A DNA stretch of 64,000 nucleotides from Clostridiales bacterium (GTDB lineage: Bacteria > Bacillota > Clostridia > Christensenellales > JAISNN01): the NCBI GenBank assembly GCA_031289755.1, contig JAITOU010000012.1, positions 43,600 through 107,599 on the forward strand. The letters are read 5' to 3'. How positions within the stretch are numbered: the first letter of the stretch is position 1; the number at the start of each line of letters is the position of its first letter. The position numbers and the translations under genes were made by a program. Below, piece by piece: positions 1 through 6,719 of this stretch. Below the pieces are notes generated by a model. The model was not told where the DNA came from. It did no database searches and worked only from the letters and a program-made list of their open reading frames with translations.

Positions 1-54
1 GATAAGACGGCTTTTTTGCCGTTCAGGGATTATAAGGACGGCAAGGAAGTATGA
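1..54 (+). CDS. C-terminal end of a truncated upstream gene
   Basis: Frame 1 is open from the first base and stops at TGA 52-54, giving a 17-residue tail ending in DYKDGKEV. The gene begins outside the window, so its product cannot be named. It is followed by about 95 bases before the next promoter. Confidence 0.45.
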   Translation, partial: DKTAFLPFRDYKDGKEV

Positions 55-149
55 ACGTCGAACGATTCCCTTTTCGCCCGAATAAAAAAAGCTACCGTTA
101 CAAAACGACAAAAAATCATAAGTTTGCAACAGTGAGTGTATCAAATTGC

Positions 150-178
150 TTGACAAGTCCATTTTTGATTGTTATAAT
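150..178 (+). promoter_or_regulatory. Consensus promoter of the ATPase gene
   Basis: TTGACA at 150-155 and TATAAT at 173-178 are separated by exactly 17 bases. The ATG at 210 follows an AAAGGAG ribosome site, leaving a leader of about 25 bases. Confidence 0.85.
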
Positions 179-209
179 ACTAAGGAAAAACCGCGCAAAG
201 GAGTTTTGA

Positions 210-1538
210 ATGGATAACATAATCGAGCGAAAGGCATACACCGAAAATATTAAAGGGTTTGTTGATAAAGACGTTATCAAAGTAATAACGGGTATTCGCA
301 GGTGCGGCAAAAGCGAGATATTAAAACTTCTAAAAAAAGAGGTTTTGAAAATAACCGATAATGAGCATATCGTCTTTATAAATTTTGAAGATATTGAGTT
401 TGACAATATTAAAACATATAAAGATTTATACGGCTTTGTTTTAGACAAAATAAAAGACGATAAAAAATATTATTTATTTTTTGACGAAATACAGAGTATT
501 GAAGCTTGGGAAAGGGCAATCAATTCACTGCGGCTCAAAAACACCGATATATATATAACGGGATCAAACTCAAAATTATTATCGGGCGAGCTTGCAACGC
601 TGATTGGCGGACGATATGTTCAATTTGAAATACGGCCGCTTTCGTTTGATGAATTTTTGCAGTTCAGAAAAAAAAATGACTTCGCTCCGGTTTATTCCGG
701 CGTTGATTTATCCGCTGAAAAAACGATAAAGTCCGTTAAACAAAACGAAACGGTATTCAACGGCGGAAAAAATTCCGATTTTGCTTCTTCTGCAATGGAT
801 AAATATTATTTCAACGATTACTTCTTGTTGGGCGGCTTTCCGCTTATTTCAACACAAGATTTTAGCATTGAGCAAGCCGTTCAATTGATAAAGGATATTC
901 ATTCGTCTATTGTTTTGAAAGACGTCGTGTCACGCAATAAAATTAAAAATGTTCCGTTGCTTGAAAAAATTGTGGCTTATTTTTATGACAATATCGGCAA
1001 CTTAACTTCTCTGCGCGGCATTGCCGACTATCTAAGCGGCGGCGACAAAAAGAAAGCTACTGTCAACCTTGAAACGCTAAGCACCTATGTAAGTTATTTG
1101 GAAACGGCTTATGTCATTAAGAAAGTTCCGCGCTATGATATTAAAGGCAAAAGACTTTTTGAGACAAACGACAAATATTATCTCGCCGACCACTCGCTTG
1201 CCTATGTGATTAAGGATATAAACAAAGTAAATAAAGGCGGAATTTTAGAAAATATAGTATATAATGAATTGGTCGCTCGCGGATATACCGTTTATGTCGG
1301 AAAGCTCGATAATAAGGAAGTAGATTTTGTCGCCGAAAAGAACGGCGAAAAGATTTATCTTCAAGTTTGTTTGGAGTTTACGACCAAAGACACTTACGCC
1401 AGAGAATTTAACCCGCTTAAAGAAATTAAAGATAACTATCCGAAATATGTCGTTTTGCTTGATAATTTTGCAGGCACAAACGACGAAGGAGTTATCGGTA
1501 TTTCATTAAAAGACTTTTTACTCAAAAAAGAGTATTAG
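210..1538 (+). CDS. AAA-type ATPase with DUF4143-like C-terminus
   Basis: 442 residues. Residues 24-36 hold a Walker A loop (TGIRRCGKSEIL) and about 90-96 a Walker B (YLFFDEIQ), followed by the arginine-rich GGRYVQFEIRPLSFDEF segment typical of the AAA_14/DUF4143 family. The C-terminal third carries the nuclease-fold-like pattern EVDFVAEKNGEKIYLQV seen in this family. These proteins are abundant, horizontally mobile and of uncertain cellular role; toxin-antitoxin or defence roles have been suggested, but nothing here proves one. Its 3' end overlaps the convergent small gene at 1522-1743 by 17 bases, as if that cassette landed at its end. Two other ATPases of similar type lie at 60985-63927. 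Confidence 0.88.
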   Translation: MDNIIERKAYTENIKGFVDKDVIKVITGIRRCGKSEILKLLKKEVLKITDNEHIVFINFEDIEFDNIKTYKDLYGFVLDKIKDDKKYYLFFDEIQSIEAWERAINSLRLKNTDIYITGSNSKLLSGELATLIGGRYVQFEIRPLSFDEFLQFRKKNDFAPVYSGVDLSAEKTIKSVKQNETVFNGGKNSDFASSAMDKYYFNDYFLLGGFPLISTQDFSIEQAVQLIKDIHSSIVLKDVVSRNKIKNVPLLEKIVAYFYDNIGNLTSLRGIADYLSGGDKKKATVNLETLSTYVSYLETAYVIKKVPRYDIKGKRLFETNDKYYLADHSLAYVIKDINKVNKGGILENIVYNELVARGYTVYVGKLDNKEVDFVAEKNGEKIYLQVCLEFTTKDTYAREFNPLKEIKDNYPKYVVLLDNFAGTNDEGVIGISLKDFLLKKEY

Positions 1539-1743
1539 TTTCCGTTTCATTCGCCGTTAGCAAAAATGTTTGTCCGTTGTTCAAAAAGACGCGGAGCGCA
1601 TTTTGCTTACCGTCAAAGGACACGATGTAATTGCTTTGTAATAAAATTTTTATGTCCAAAAGGAAGTCGGTATTTTGAATACGGCTTTTTTTTCTTCTCT
1701 TCGCCGCTTCTTCTTCGGCGACGACATCATTGAAGTTTATCAT
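1522..1743 (-). CDS. 72-residue-family small protein, copy A
   Basis: 73 residues, unknown function. It belongs to a family with four intact copies in this window (here, 2371-2589, 3064-3282, 15809-16024). All begin MINFND(V/I)VAEEEA, have a basic KRRKKSRIQ patch at residues 14-22, and a conserved C-terminal half (FLLDIK, NYIVSFDGKQNAL, LNNGQTFLLTA) that reads like a short beta-rich domain. Charged N-terminal helix plus small sheet is my reading, not a known fold. The C-terminal residues differ from the other copies because homology stops about 25 bases before the usual end and the reading frame closes inside the end of the ATPase gene. It is divergent from the XRE gene at 1956. Confidence 0.8.
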   Translation of the reverse strand: MINFNDVVAEEEAAKRRKKSRIQNTDFLLDIKILLQSNYIVSFDGKQNALRVFLNNGQTFLLTANETETNTLF

Positions 1744-1818
1744 TTTTTACACTCTTCCGTTATTGTATTTTATATTTTTGAACTATATGTCGTTATTATC
1801 AACGGCATTTTTGTTTAT

Positions 1819-1847
1819 AGAATACAATGTAAAAGATAAAAAGTCAA
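1819..1847 (-). promoter_or_regulatory. Promoter of small protein copy A
   Basis: On the minus strand TTGACT (1847-1842) and TATTCT (1824-1819) are spaced by 17 bases, about 70 bases upstream of the ATG at 1743. Confidence 0.65.
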
Positions 1848-1849
1848 CA

Positions 1850-1872
1850 AATATCGCATAGTATGCGATATT
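1850..1872. promoter_or_regulatory. Perfect 23-bp palindrome, probable XRE operator A
   Basis: Arms of 11 bp (AATATCGCATA and its complement) flank a single G. It sits between the divergent small gene and XRE gene, directly upstream of the -35 box of the small gene. A self-repressing XRE protein from 1956 is the obvious ligand, by inference. Confidence 0.7.
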
Positions 1873-1955
1873 CTATCTAATATAAAATGTTTTTACCGTG
1901 CCACACGGCTATATTTTTAAGAATTTTGTCCTAAAATATACATAGGTAAAAGTTT

Positions 1956-2258
1956 ATGGATTTAAAAGAAATTATTGAGCGCATAGGCAGAATAAGGTCA
2001 AAGTCAAATCTCTCGGCGCGTGAATTGAGCCTTAGAATCGATAAGAATCCGGGCTACATTAATTTATTGGAAAGCAAACAGAATTTTGAGCCGTCGCTTT
2101 CCGCGCTTTTGGATATCATCGAAATATGCGGAATAACGCCGGAAGAATTTTTTTATGAAAATTTGGAGCAATACGAAACCGATAAAAAGCTATTGAGCTT
2201 CTTTAAAACCCTTTCACAATACCAAAAGGAAGCAATATTAAATCTGTACAAAAAATAG
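1956..2258 (+). CDS. XRE-family helix-turn-helix regulator A
   Basis: 100 residues. A lambda-Cro/XRE HTH spans residues 5-65 (LSARELSLRIDKNPGYINLLES is the helix-turn-helix). About 35 further residues form a charged helix (QYETDKKLLSFFKTLSQYQKEAI) that resembles the C-terminus of Clostridial XRE regulators. Transcribed divergently from small protein A over a 212-bp region containing the 23-bp palindrome. Probably a repressor of both genes. It is only distantly related to the other XRE proteins in the array, while the paired small proteins are nearly identical. Confidence 0.88.
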   Translation: MDLKEIIERIGRIRSKSNLSARELSLRIDKNPGYINLLESKQNFEPSLSALLDIIEICGITPEEFFYENLEQYETDKKLLSFFKTLSQYQKEAILNLYKK

Positions 2259-2309
2259 CGGCGGTTTATCCGCCCCGAAAACTGAAAGCCGACATATAGA
2301 CATCTAAAA

Positions 2310-2346
2310 AGCCGTTTTATCCTTTTGAGAATAAAACGGCTTTTTT
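2310..2346. terminator. Bidirectional terminator between XRE A and small gene B
   Basis: Stem AGCCGTTTTAT/ATAAAACGGCT (2310-2320/2331-2341) followed by a T run, with an A run on the other side. It lies between convergent genes and is repeated almost exactly at 3005-3040. Confidence 0.85.
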
Positions 2347-2370
2347 ATTTTCATGTCAAATAAGGGCGTG

Positions 2371-2589
2371 TCATAAGACGTCTTTTTTCGTTTCATTCGC
2401 CGTTAGTAAAAATGTTTGTCCGTTGTTTAAAAAGACGCGGAGTGCGTTTTGCTTACCGTCAAAGGAGACTATGTAGTTGTTTTGCAATAGGATTTTTATA
2501 TCCAAAAGGAAGTCGGGGCTTTGAATACGGCTATTTTTTCTTCTTTTTTCCGCTTCTTCTTCGGCGACGACATCATTGAAGTTTATCAT
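2371..2589 (-). CDS. 72-residue-family small protein, copy B
   Basis: 72 residues, same family as copy A, with KRRKNSRIQSPDF in the basic patch and the usual SFDGKQNALRVFLNNGQTF core. The start at 2589 has an upstream GGGAGA ribosome site. It is part of a duplicated block (about 2264-2625) that also contains the terminator and is repeated at about 2961-3325. Function unknown; divergent from XRE B. Confidence 0.82.
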   Translation of the reverse strand: MINFNDVVAEEEAEKRRKNSRIQSPDFLLDIKILLQNNYIVSFDGKQNALRVFLNNGQTFLLTANETKKDVL

Positions 2590-2710
2590 TTTCTTATATT
2601 CTCCCGTTGCGGTATTTTATCTTTTTGACCTTATATGCAGATATACGGCACTGCATTCAAGTTTTGCCATAAAAAAGGCAAGGCTGAACAGATATTGCGC
2701 TTATGAGTTT

Positions 2711-2739
2711 ATTATATAGACATTTTTTGTCTATGTCAA
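2711..2739 (-). promoter_or_regulatory. Consensus promoter of small gene B with operator in its spacer
   Basis: Minus strand TTGACA (2739-2734), 17-base spacer, TATAAT (2716-2711). The spacer is itself a palindrome: ATAGACA/TGTCTAT at 2716-2722 and 2728-2734. A bound dimer would cover both promoter boxes, so tight repression is expected. Confidence 0.8.
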
Positions 2740-2773
2740 TTATTTTTAGAAATAAATCGTCTAAAATATAATT

Positions 2774-2980
2774 GTGAGAAACGGTTTTGCAAAAAACATA
2801 AAAGCTCTAAGAATAGAGGACGGCTACACGCAAGCCGAGCTTGGCAAGCTTGTGAACGTCTCCCAAAGAAAGGTATCTTATTGGGAAAGCCAAAATATCG
2901 AACCCGATATCGACACCTTATTATTGCTTGCAAACTTTTTTGAAATCACCGTTGACGAATTAGTCCGCCCCGAAAACTGA
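2774..2980 (+). CDS. XRE-family helix-turn-helix regulator B
   Basis: 68 residues, essentially only an HTH domain (YTQAELGKLVNVSQRKVSYWES, ending EITVDELV). The start is GTG at 2774; there is no clear ribosome site and a TAAAAT box lies about 10 bases upstream, so a leaderless message is possible. Its final residues (ENstop) fall inside the duplicated block, showing the block joins were made at the very end of the regulator gene. Probably represses the divergent small gene B through the 2716-2734 palindrome. Confidence 0.85.
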   Translation: MRNGFAKNIKALRIEDGYTQAELGKLVNVSQRKVSYWESQNIEPDIDTLLLLANFFEITVDELVRPEN

Positions 2981-3004
2981 AAACCGACATATAGACATCT
3001 AAAA

Positions 3005-3040
3005 AGCCGTTTTATCTTTTGAGAATAAAACGGCTTTTTT
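3005..3040. terminator. Bidirectional terminator between XRE B and small gene C
   Basis: Stem AGCCGTTTTAT/ATAAAACGGCT at 3005-3015/3025-3035 with flanking A and T runs; duplicate of the one at 2310. Confidence 0.85.
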
Positions 3041-3063
3041 ATTTTCATGTAAATAAAAGCGTG

Positions 3064-3282
3064 TCACAAGACGTCTTTTTCCGTTTCATTCGCCGTTAGT
3101 AAAAATGTTTGACCGTTGTTCAAAAAGACGCGGAGCGCGTTTTGTTTGCCGTCAAAGGACACGATGTAGTTGCTTTGCAATAAAATTTTTATATCCAAAA
3201 GGAAGTCGGTATTTTGAATACGGCTTTTACTTCTTCTTTTTTCTGCGTCTTCTTCGGCGACGACATCATTGAAGTTTATCAT
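3064..3282 (-). CDS. 72-residue-family small protein, copy C
   Basis: 72 residues, nearly identical to copies A and B (basic patch KRRSKSRIQNTDF, same SFDGKQNALRVFLNNGQTF core and ANETEKDVL end). Strong GGGAGA ribosome site. Unknown function. Divergent from XRE C with a consensus promoter between them. Confidence 0.82.
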   Translation of the reverse strand: MINFNDVVAEEDAEKRRSKSRIQNTDFLLDIKILLQSNYIVSFDGKQNALRVFLNNGQTFLLTANETEKDVL

Positions 3283-3346
3283 TTTCTTATATTCTCCCGT
3301 TGCGGTATTTTATCTTTTTGACCCCTACACGCTGTTTTCATGAATA

Positions 3347-3375
3347 ATTATATAGCAAATTGCTATAATTGTCAA
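3347..3375 (-). promoter_or_regulatory. Consensus promoter of small gene C with operator in its spacer
   Basis: Minus strand TTGACA (3375-3370), 17 bases, TATAAT (3352-3347). The spacer carries the palindrome TATAGCAA-A-TTGCTATA at 3351-3367. The sequence differs completely from operators A, B, D and E although the position is the same. Confidence 0.82.
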
Positions 3376-3391
3376 CAAAGGTAATAATAAA

Positions 3392-3598
3392 ATGTCTATT
3401 TTTTCTAAGCGGCTTATAGAACTAAGAAAGCTGAATAAATATACTCAAAGATATATGGCAACGCTTCTCGACATCAAGCAATCGTCTTACTTGCGTTACG
3501 AAAACGGCACGGCAGAACCCACTCATGCAAATCTTGTCAAGCTTGCCGACGCTTTGGACGTCAGTACGGATTATCTTTTGGGCAGGGGGGAATATTAG
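3392..3598 (+). CDS. XRE-family helix-turn-helix regulator C
   Basis: 68 residues, HTH only: YTQRYMATLLDIKQSSYLRYENG followed by VSTDYLLGRGEY, a typical XRE ending. AAAGG ribosome site upstream of ATG 3392. Clearly paralogous to XRE D (3829), sharing the FSKR.IELR start and the DYLLGR.EY end. Likely autorepressor acting at 3351-3367. Confidence 0.88.
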   Translation: MSIFSKRLIELRKLNKYTQRYMATLLDIKQSSYLRYENGTAEPTHANLVKLADALDVSTDYLLGRGEY

Positions 3599-3619
3599 AC
3601 TGCATTATTTTAATCCGCA

Positions 3620-3698
3620 ATGGAAGTCGGTATTTTGAATACGGCTTTTTTCTTCTCTTTGCCGCTTATTCTTCCGCTATGATATCTTCATAATTCAT
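3620..3698 (-). pseudogene. Degraded 72-residue-family small protein, copy D
   Basis: The minus strand from ATG 3698 reads MNYEDIIAEE then an in-frame TAA. Homology to copies A-C continues beyond the stop (AAKRRKK) and, after a one-base shift, through SRIQNTDF before ending abruptly near 3620. An AAAGGAG ribosome site and an intact promoter (3784-3812) remain, so the promoter outlived its gene. Confidence 0.75.
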
Positions 3699-3783
3699 CA
3701 CAAACTACTCCTTTTGATAATTATCAACAGAAAAACCCGTTTTTTTTGAGATAGTGACAACGATACGTTATCTTAATTGAATA

Positions 3784-3812
3784 ATTATATAACGTACTGT
3801 TATCATTGTCAA
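3784..3812 (-). promoter_or_regulatory. Consensus promoter of degraded copy D with operator in its spacer
   Basis: Minus strand TTGACA (3812-3807), 17 bases, TATAAT (3789-3784). A shorter palindrome ATAAC-GTACT-GTTAT occupies 3789-3803, and a related element (GATACGTTATC) lies about 20 bases away at 3762-3772. Confidence 0.75.
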
Positions 3813-3828
3813 TAAGGACAAATAAAAA

Positions 3829-4035
3829 ATGTTGATTTTTTCCAAACGGATTATAGAATTAAGAAGTCTGAATCATTTTTCCCAAAGGCACATGGCGAAA
3901 TTTTTGGATATATCGCAAGCGGCGTATTTTCGCTATGAAAACGGCAGTGCCGAGCCGAGTCAGGAAATGCTTGTCAAAATAGCCGATATCTTTGACGTGA
4001 CTATCGATTATCTTTTGGGCAGAGCGGAATATTAG
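3829..4035 (+). CDS. XRE-family helix-turn-helix regulator D
   Basis: 68 residues, HTH only (FSQRHMAKFLDISQAAYFRYENG, then VTIDYLLGRAEY). A close paralogue of XRE C, roughly 60% identical by eye. AAGGA ribosome site. It retains a promoter/operator region but its divergent partner is a pseudogene, so any regulation of a partner is lost in this cassette. Confidence 0.86.
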   Translation: MLIFSKRIIELRSLNHFSQRHMAKFLDISQAAYFRYENGSAEPSQEMLVKIADIFDVTIDYLLGRAEY

Positions 4036-4085
4036 TCAACATTATATTAAAAAGACGATACAGTTTTAAACTGCATTTTTAACAT

Positions 4086-4106
4086 TATACAGGTATTGAC
4101 TGTATA
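4086..4106. promoter_or_regulatory. Inverted repeat upstream of XRE F
   Basis: TATACAG/CTGTATA arms (4086-4092, 4100-4106) with a 7-base spacer, ending 11 bases before the ATG at 4118; a second small palindrome CAGTTT-T-AAACTG lies just upstream. Probable operator of the downstream regulator. Confidence 0.55.
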
Positions 4107-4117
4107 AGGTAAAGCAT

Positions 4118-4339
4118 ATGAACGAAAAAAATTTATTATCCTTTCACAAAACCTTAAAGCGGCTTCGTCTTGATTCAAACATGACCCAAAAGCAGGCTGC
4201 CGAAAAAATAGGGATTAGCTATCAATCATATCAAGCCTACGAAATCGGCATTACTTTGCCGACCTTGTCTCATTTCACTAAGCTTTGTGAGATATTTGAG
4301 ACTACGCCGAACGAATTGTTGGGGTTTTCGGATATTTAG
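4118..4339 (+). CDS. XRE-family helix-turn-helix regulator F (no partner)
   Basis: 73 residues: a short N-terminal arm, then an HTH (MTQKQAAEKIGISYQSYQAYEIG) and the usual tail TTPNELLGF. AAGG ribosome site. It closes the array and has no divergent small protein; a transcription terminator follows at 4371. Probably autoregulated through the 4086-4106 repeat. Confidence 0.85.
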   Translation: MNEKNLLSFHKTLKRLRLDSNMTQKQAAEKIGISYQSYQAYEIGITLPTLSHFTKLCEIFETTPNELLGFSDI

Positions 4340-4370
4340 CAGAGCCTTGATTTTATTTTTAAAAGCAAAA

Positions 4371-4416
4371 AAAGCGTCGGCGTTTATACGAAAGTACAAA
4401 ACGCCGACGCTTTTTT
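4371..4416. terminator. Strong terminator
   Basis: 12-15 bp GC-rich stem AAAGCGTCGGCGTTT with its complement at 4399-4413, followed by a T run; serves XRE F and, being symmetric, the convergent gene at 4456. Confidence 0.85.
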
Positions 4417-4455
4417 CTATTCATATCGGGTTCGTGTTTTAAAACGATATTTTGT

Positions 4456-5040
4456 TCAAATCAAGACCTTGACCTTTTGTATCAGTAATGCGCTTTTAGG
4501 TCCTTTTATTCTTTCGGCGGTCGAAATGAGAAAGGCGGCGTTGCGCTTTGGGAGAACGACCTTGCCGGCGGTGGTTTTGTAGCGGACAAACAGGTCGTCA
4601 AAAAGGTTTTCGATATCGTCGTCGATTTTTTCTCTGGCGGTATTTTTTAAGAAAAGACCGATAAAATATTCGGCTTCTTCAAATTTTGACGAATAAATAA
4701 GGTCGCCGAGCAAGCGGAAGGACGCGCCCGTCAATGCCGCTCCCGATAGGGTAAAGATGCGTTTGCTCACTGCCGTATTGTCCTTTAAAAGGGCTATCGT
4801 CTTTATGCGGTTGGCTTTTAACAAAACTTCGAGTGCGCTTTCGCACAGCTCCTTTGCATAGTCGAAGCTTTTTAGCTTATCTTCCTTTAAAACAAGCAAA
4901 AACTCAAAGACGTCTGCGGCGGTTTCGTATCCGCAGGCGGTCGTAAGCTCTCCAAAAAAAGGCTTGACCTGTTTTAAATTGCAATCCGCAGAAAAAAACT
5001 TGTATAAAGCGGTATAGAGCTTTGCATTTTTTGGTGCCAT
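4456..5040 (-). CDS. Hypothetical protein, mostly alpha-helical
   Basis: 194 residues from ATG 5040, chosen because a GGAGG site sits just upstream; a longer frame to 5118 lacks one. No signal peptide or membrane segment. The sequence is a run of amphipathic helices with Ala/Leu-rich segments (AADVFEFLLVLKEDKL, ALEVLLKANRIKTIALL, DIENLFDDLFVRYK) and a basic C-terminus. I do not recognise a family. It is convergent with the XRE array and divergent from the exporter-like gene at 5207. Confidence 0.7.
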   Translation of the reverse strand: MAPKNAKLYTALYKFFSADCNLKQVKPFFGELTTACGYETAADVFEFLLVLKEDKLKSFDYAKELCESALEVLLKANRIKTIALLKDNTAVSKRIFTLSGAALTGASFRLLGDLIYSSKFEEAEYFIGLFLKNTAREKIDDDIENLFDDLFVRYKTTAGKVVLPKRNAAFLISTAERIKGPKSALLIQKVKVLI

Positions 5041-5206
5041 AAAATATAAAATCCTCCGATTTATTGATAAAAGCCGTATTTTTAAGGTAATGGTATAATA
5101 GACTATTCCTATAATCATTAACCGTTCAGGCTTTATGATTAATCTAATATATTGTAATATCGCAGAGAAAAAAAGTCAAATACAAATATTATATTATAGG
5201 GTTTTT

Positions 5207-5827
5207 ATGGCGGAATTTTTTTTACAATTCATAAAATCGTTTGTGTACGGCGACATTCCGGCGGTTATGCTGTTGTCGGTCATACCGTTTGTCGAAGCAC
5301 GCGGCGCAATACCCTTTGCTTTCGGGCTGGGCTTAACGCCGTTCGGCGCGGGATTTTATTGTGTGACGGCGGCGACCTTGGCGATACCGGTGATACTTCT
5401 GCTTTTTGCGCCGACGACGGCTCTTTTAAAAAAAATAAAATTTACAAATAAACTCGTCCTGTCGCTCGAAGACGTCATCAACGAAAAAGCGCAAAGCTTT
5501 TTGAAGAAAGTCGGCAAAAAGGCTGCGGCGTCAAACGCGGACGATATGAAATACAAAATGCTCTTTGCGCTTGCCGCCGTTCCGCTGCCGCTGACCGGAA
5601 TATGGACAAGCTCCGCCGCCGCCGTCATCTTGAAGTTAGACAAATTTAAAGCCTTTGTCAGCATAGCTCTCGGCAATCTGTGTTCGTCCGCCGTACTGAT
5701 AGTCTTGATGAAATTTTTTGCCGGAAGCATAACGCTCATTCTCAATATCCTTATCGCATCCATGATAGCGGCGGCAGTCTTTACCGTATTTAAAATAATC
5801 TTTAAGGGCAAGAGAAAAGTCGCTTAG
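5207..5827 (+). CDS. Small multidrug-export-family membrane protein
   Basis: 206 residues from ATG 5207. The diagnostic segment IPFVEARGAIPFAFGLGL at about residues 26-43 matches the small multidrug export protein family (Pfam Sm_multidrug_ex). About five hydrophobic segments are visible, with a charged cytoplasmic stretch (EDVINEKAQSFLKKVGKKAA) in the middle and a basic C-terminus (KGKRKVA). Transport substrate is not known for most members, and the family name overstates the evidence. Monocistronic in appearance. Confidence 0.8.
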   Translation: MAEFFLQFIKSFVYGDIPAVMLLSVIPFVEARGAIPFAFGLGLTPFGAGFYCVTAATLAIPVILLLFAPTTALLKKIKFTNKLVLSLEDVINEKAQSFLKKVGKKAAASNADDMKYKMLFALAAVPLPLTGIWTSSAAAVILKLDKFKAFVSIALGNLCSSAVLIVLMKFFAGSITLILNILIASMIAAAVFTVFKIIFKGKRKVA

Positions 5828-5879
5828 ATAGAGAAACACCGCGAAACGGGCGTTTATGAAATCGGGCGTTTGCGAAAAC

Positions 5880-5905
5880 GGGCGACCGCATAGGGTCGCC
5901 CCTAC
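5880..5905. repeat. REP-like palindrome (GTAGGGGCGAC family)
   Basis: GGGCGACC at 5880-5887 and GGTCGCCC at 5894-5901 form a hairpin followed by CCTAC. The same GTAGGGGCG element recurs at 62519, 62571 and 63951, and a half copy occurs near 41530. Confidence 0.7.
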
Positions 5906-6122
5906 TGTTTTCAAGGTTTTTTCAACATTTTTGAGTTATCATATCGGTAAGATATAATTAAAAAATTACCGTTTAACGGCGGCTTTTTTGCGCGGTTTTT
6001 ACTTTATAAAAAATTCATTTACTTTTTAAAGTGTATGTGCTATAATATTACAAAAGCCGTTTGTCGTACGCCGTAAAGCTTGCGTATTTACGTTTTGATT
6101 TTACGGAGCAGTAAGGTAGATT

Positions 6123-6680
6123 TTGAAAAGAATTATTTTGGCGTCCGCGTCGCCCAGACGGGCGGAGCTTCTGAGAACTATTATAAAAGCTTTCGAGATA
6201 ATTCCGGCGGACGTTGACGAATCTGTCCACAGCTACAAGCCTTCTGCTGCCGCCCAAGAATTGGCGGAGAGAAAAGCCGCCTGCGTATTTGATAAAATCG
6301 GCGGCAAGGACGTCCTTGTCATAGCTTCGGACACGATAGTCTACAAGAACGGAAGGTTTTTTGGTAAACCGACGGATTTTGACGACGCGTACCGTATGCT
6401 CGGCGAGCTGAATGCCGCTAAGCATTATGTCTATACGGGGGTATGCCTGACGGACGGCGGCGGGATAATAAGTTTTTTTGACCGTTCGGAAGTGACTTTT
6501 AAGGATAATTCCGACGCCGACATCAAAAAATATATAGAGAAGTACAGCCCTTTTGACAAAGCCGGCGCATACGGTATTCAAGACGGACAGCTTGTCGCGT
6601 CCTACAAGGGCAGTTTAAACAACATCATAGGCTTACCGACCGAAAAGCTCAATAAAGAATTGGCGCGCATACGTCTATAA
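6123..6680 (+). CDS. maf: Maf family nucleotide pyrophosphatase
   Basis: 185 residues starting with TTG at 6123. The N-terminus IILASASPRRAELL is the Maf signature (SxSPRRxxLL), and SDTIVYKNGRFFGKP plus YTGVCL follow in the expected order, with DKAGAYGIQ near residue 150. Maf proteins hydrolyse non-canonical or dTTP/UTP nucleotides in the cytoplasm and their overproduction affects septation. Length is normal for the family. It sits 39 bases upstream of the MreB-like gene, probably co-transcribed, which fits the common maf-mreB association in Firmicutes. Confidence 0.93.
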   Translation: MKRIILASASPRRAELLRTIIKAFEIIPADVDESVHSYKPSAAAQELAERKAACVFDKIGGKDVLVIASDTIVYKNGRFFGKPTDFDDAYRMLGELNAAKHYVYTGVCLTDGGGIISFFDRSEVTFKDNSDADIKKYIEKYSPFDKAGAYGIQDGQLVASYKGSLNNIIGLPTEKLNKELARIRL

Positions 6681-6719
6681 GCGTATAAGCGCGTCGTCTA
6701 AGATACAGAGGAATTTTTC

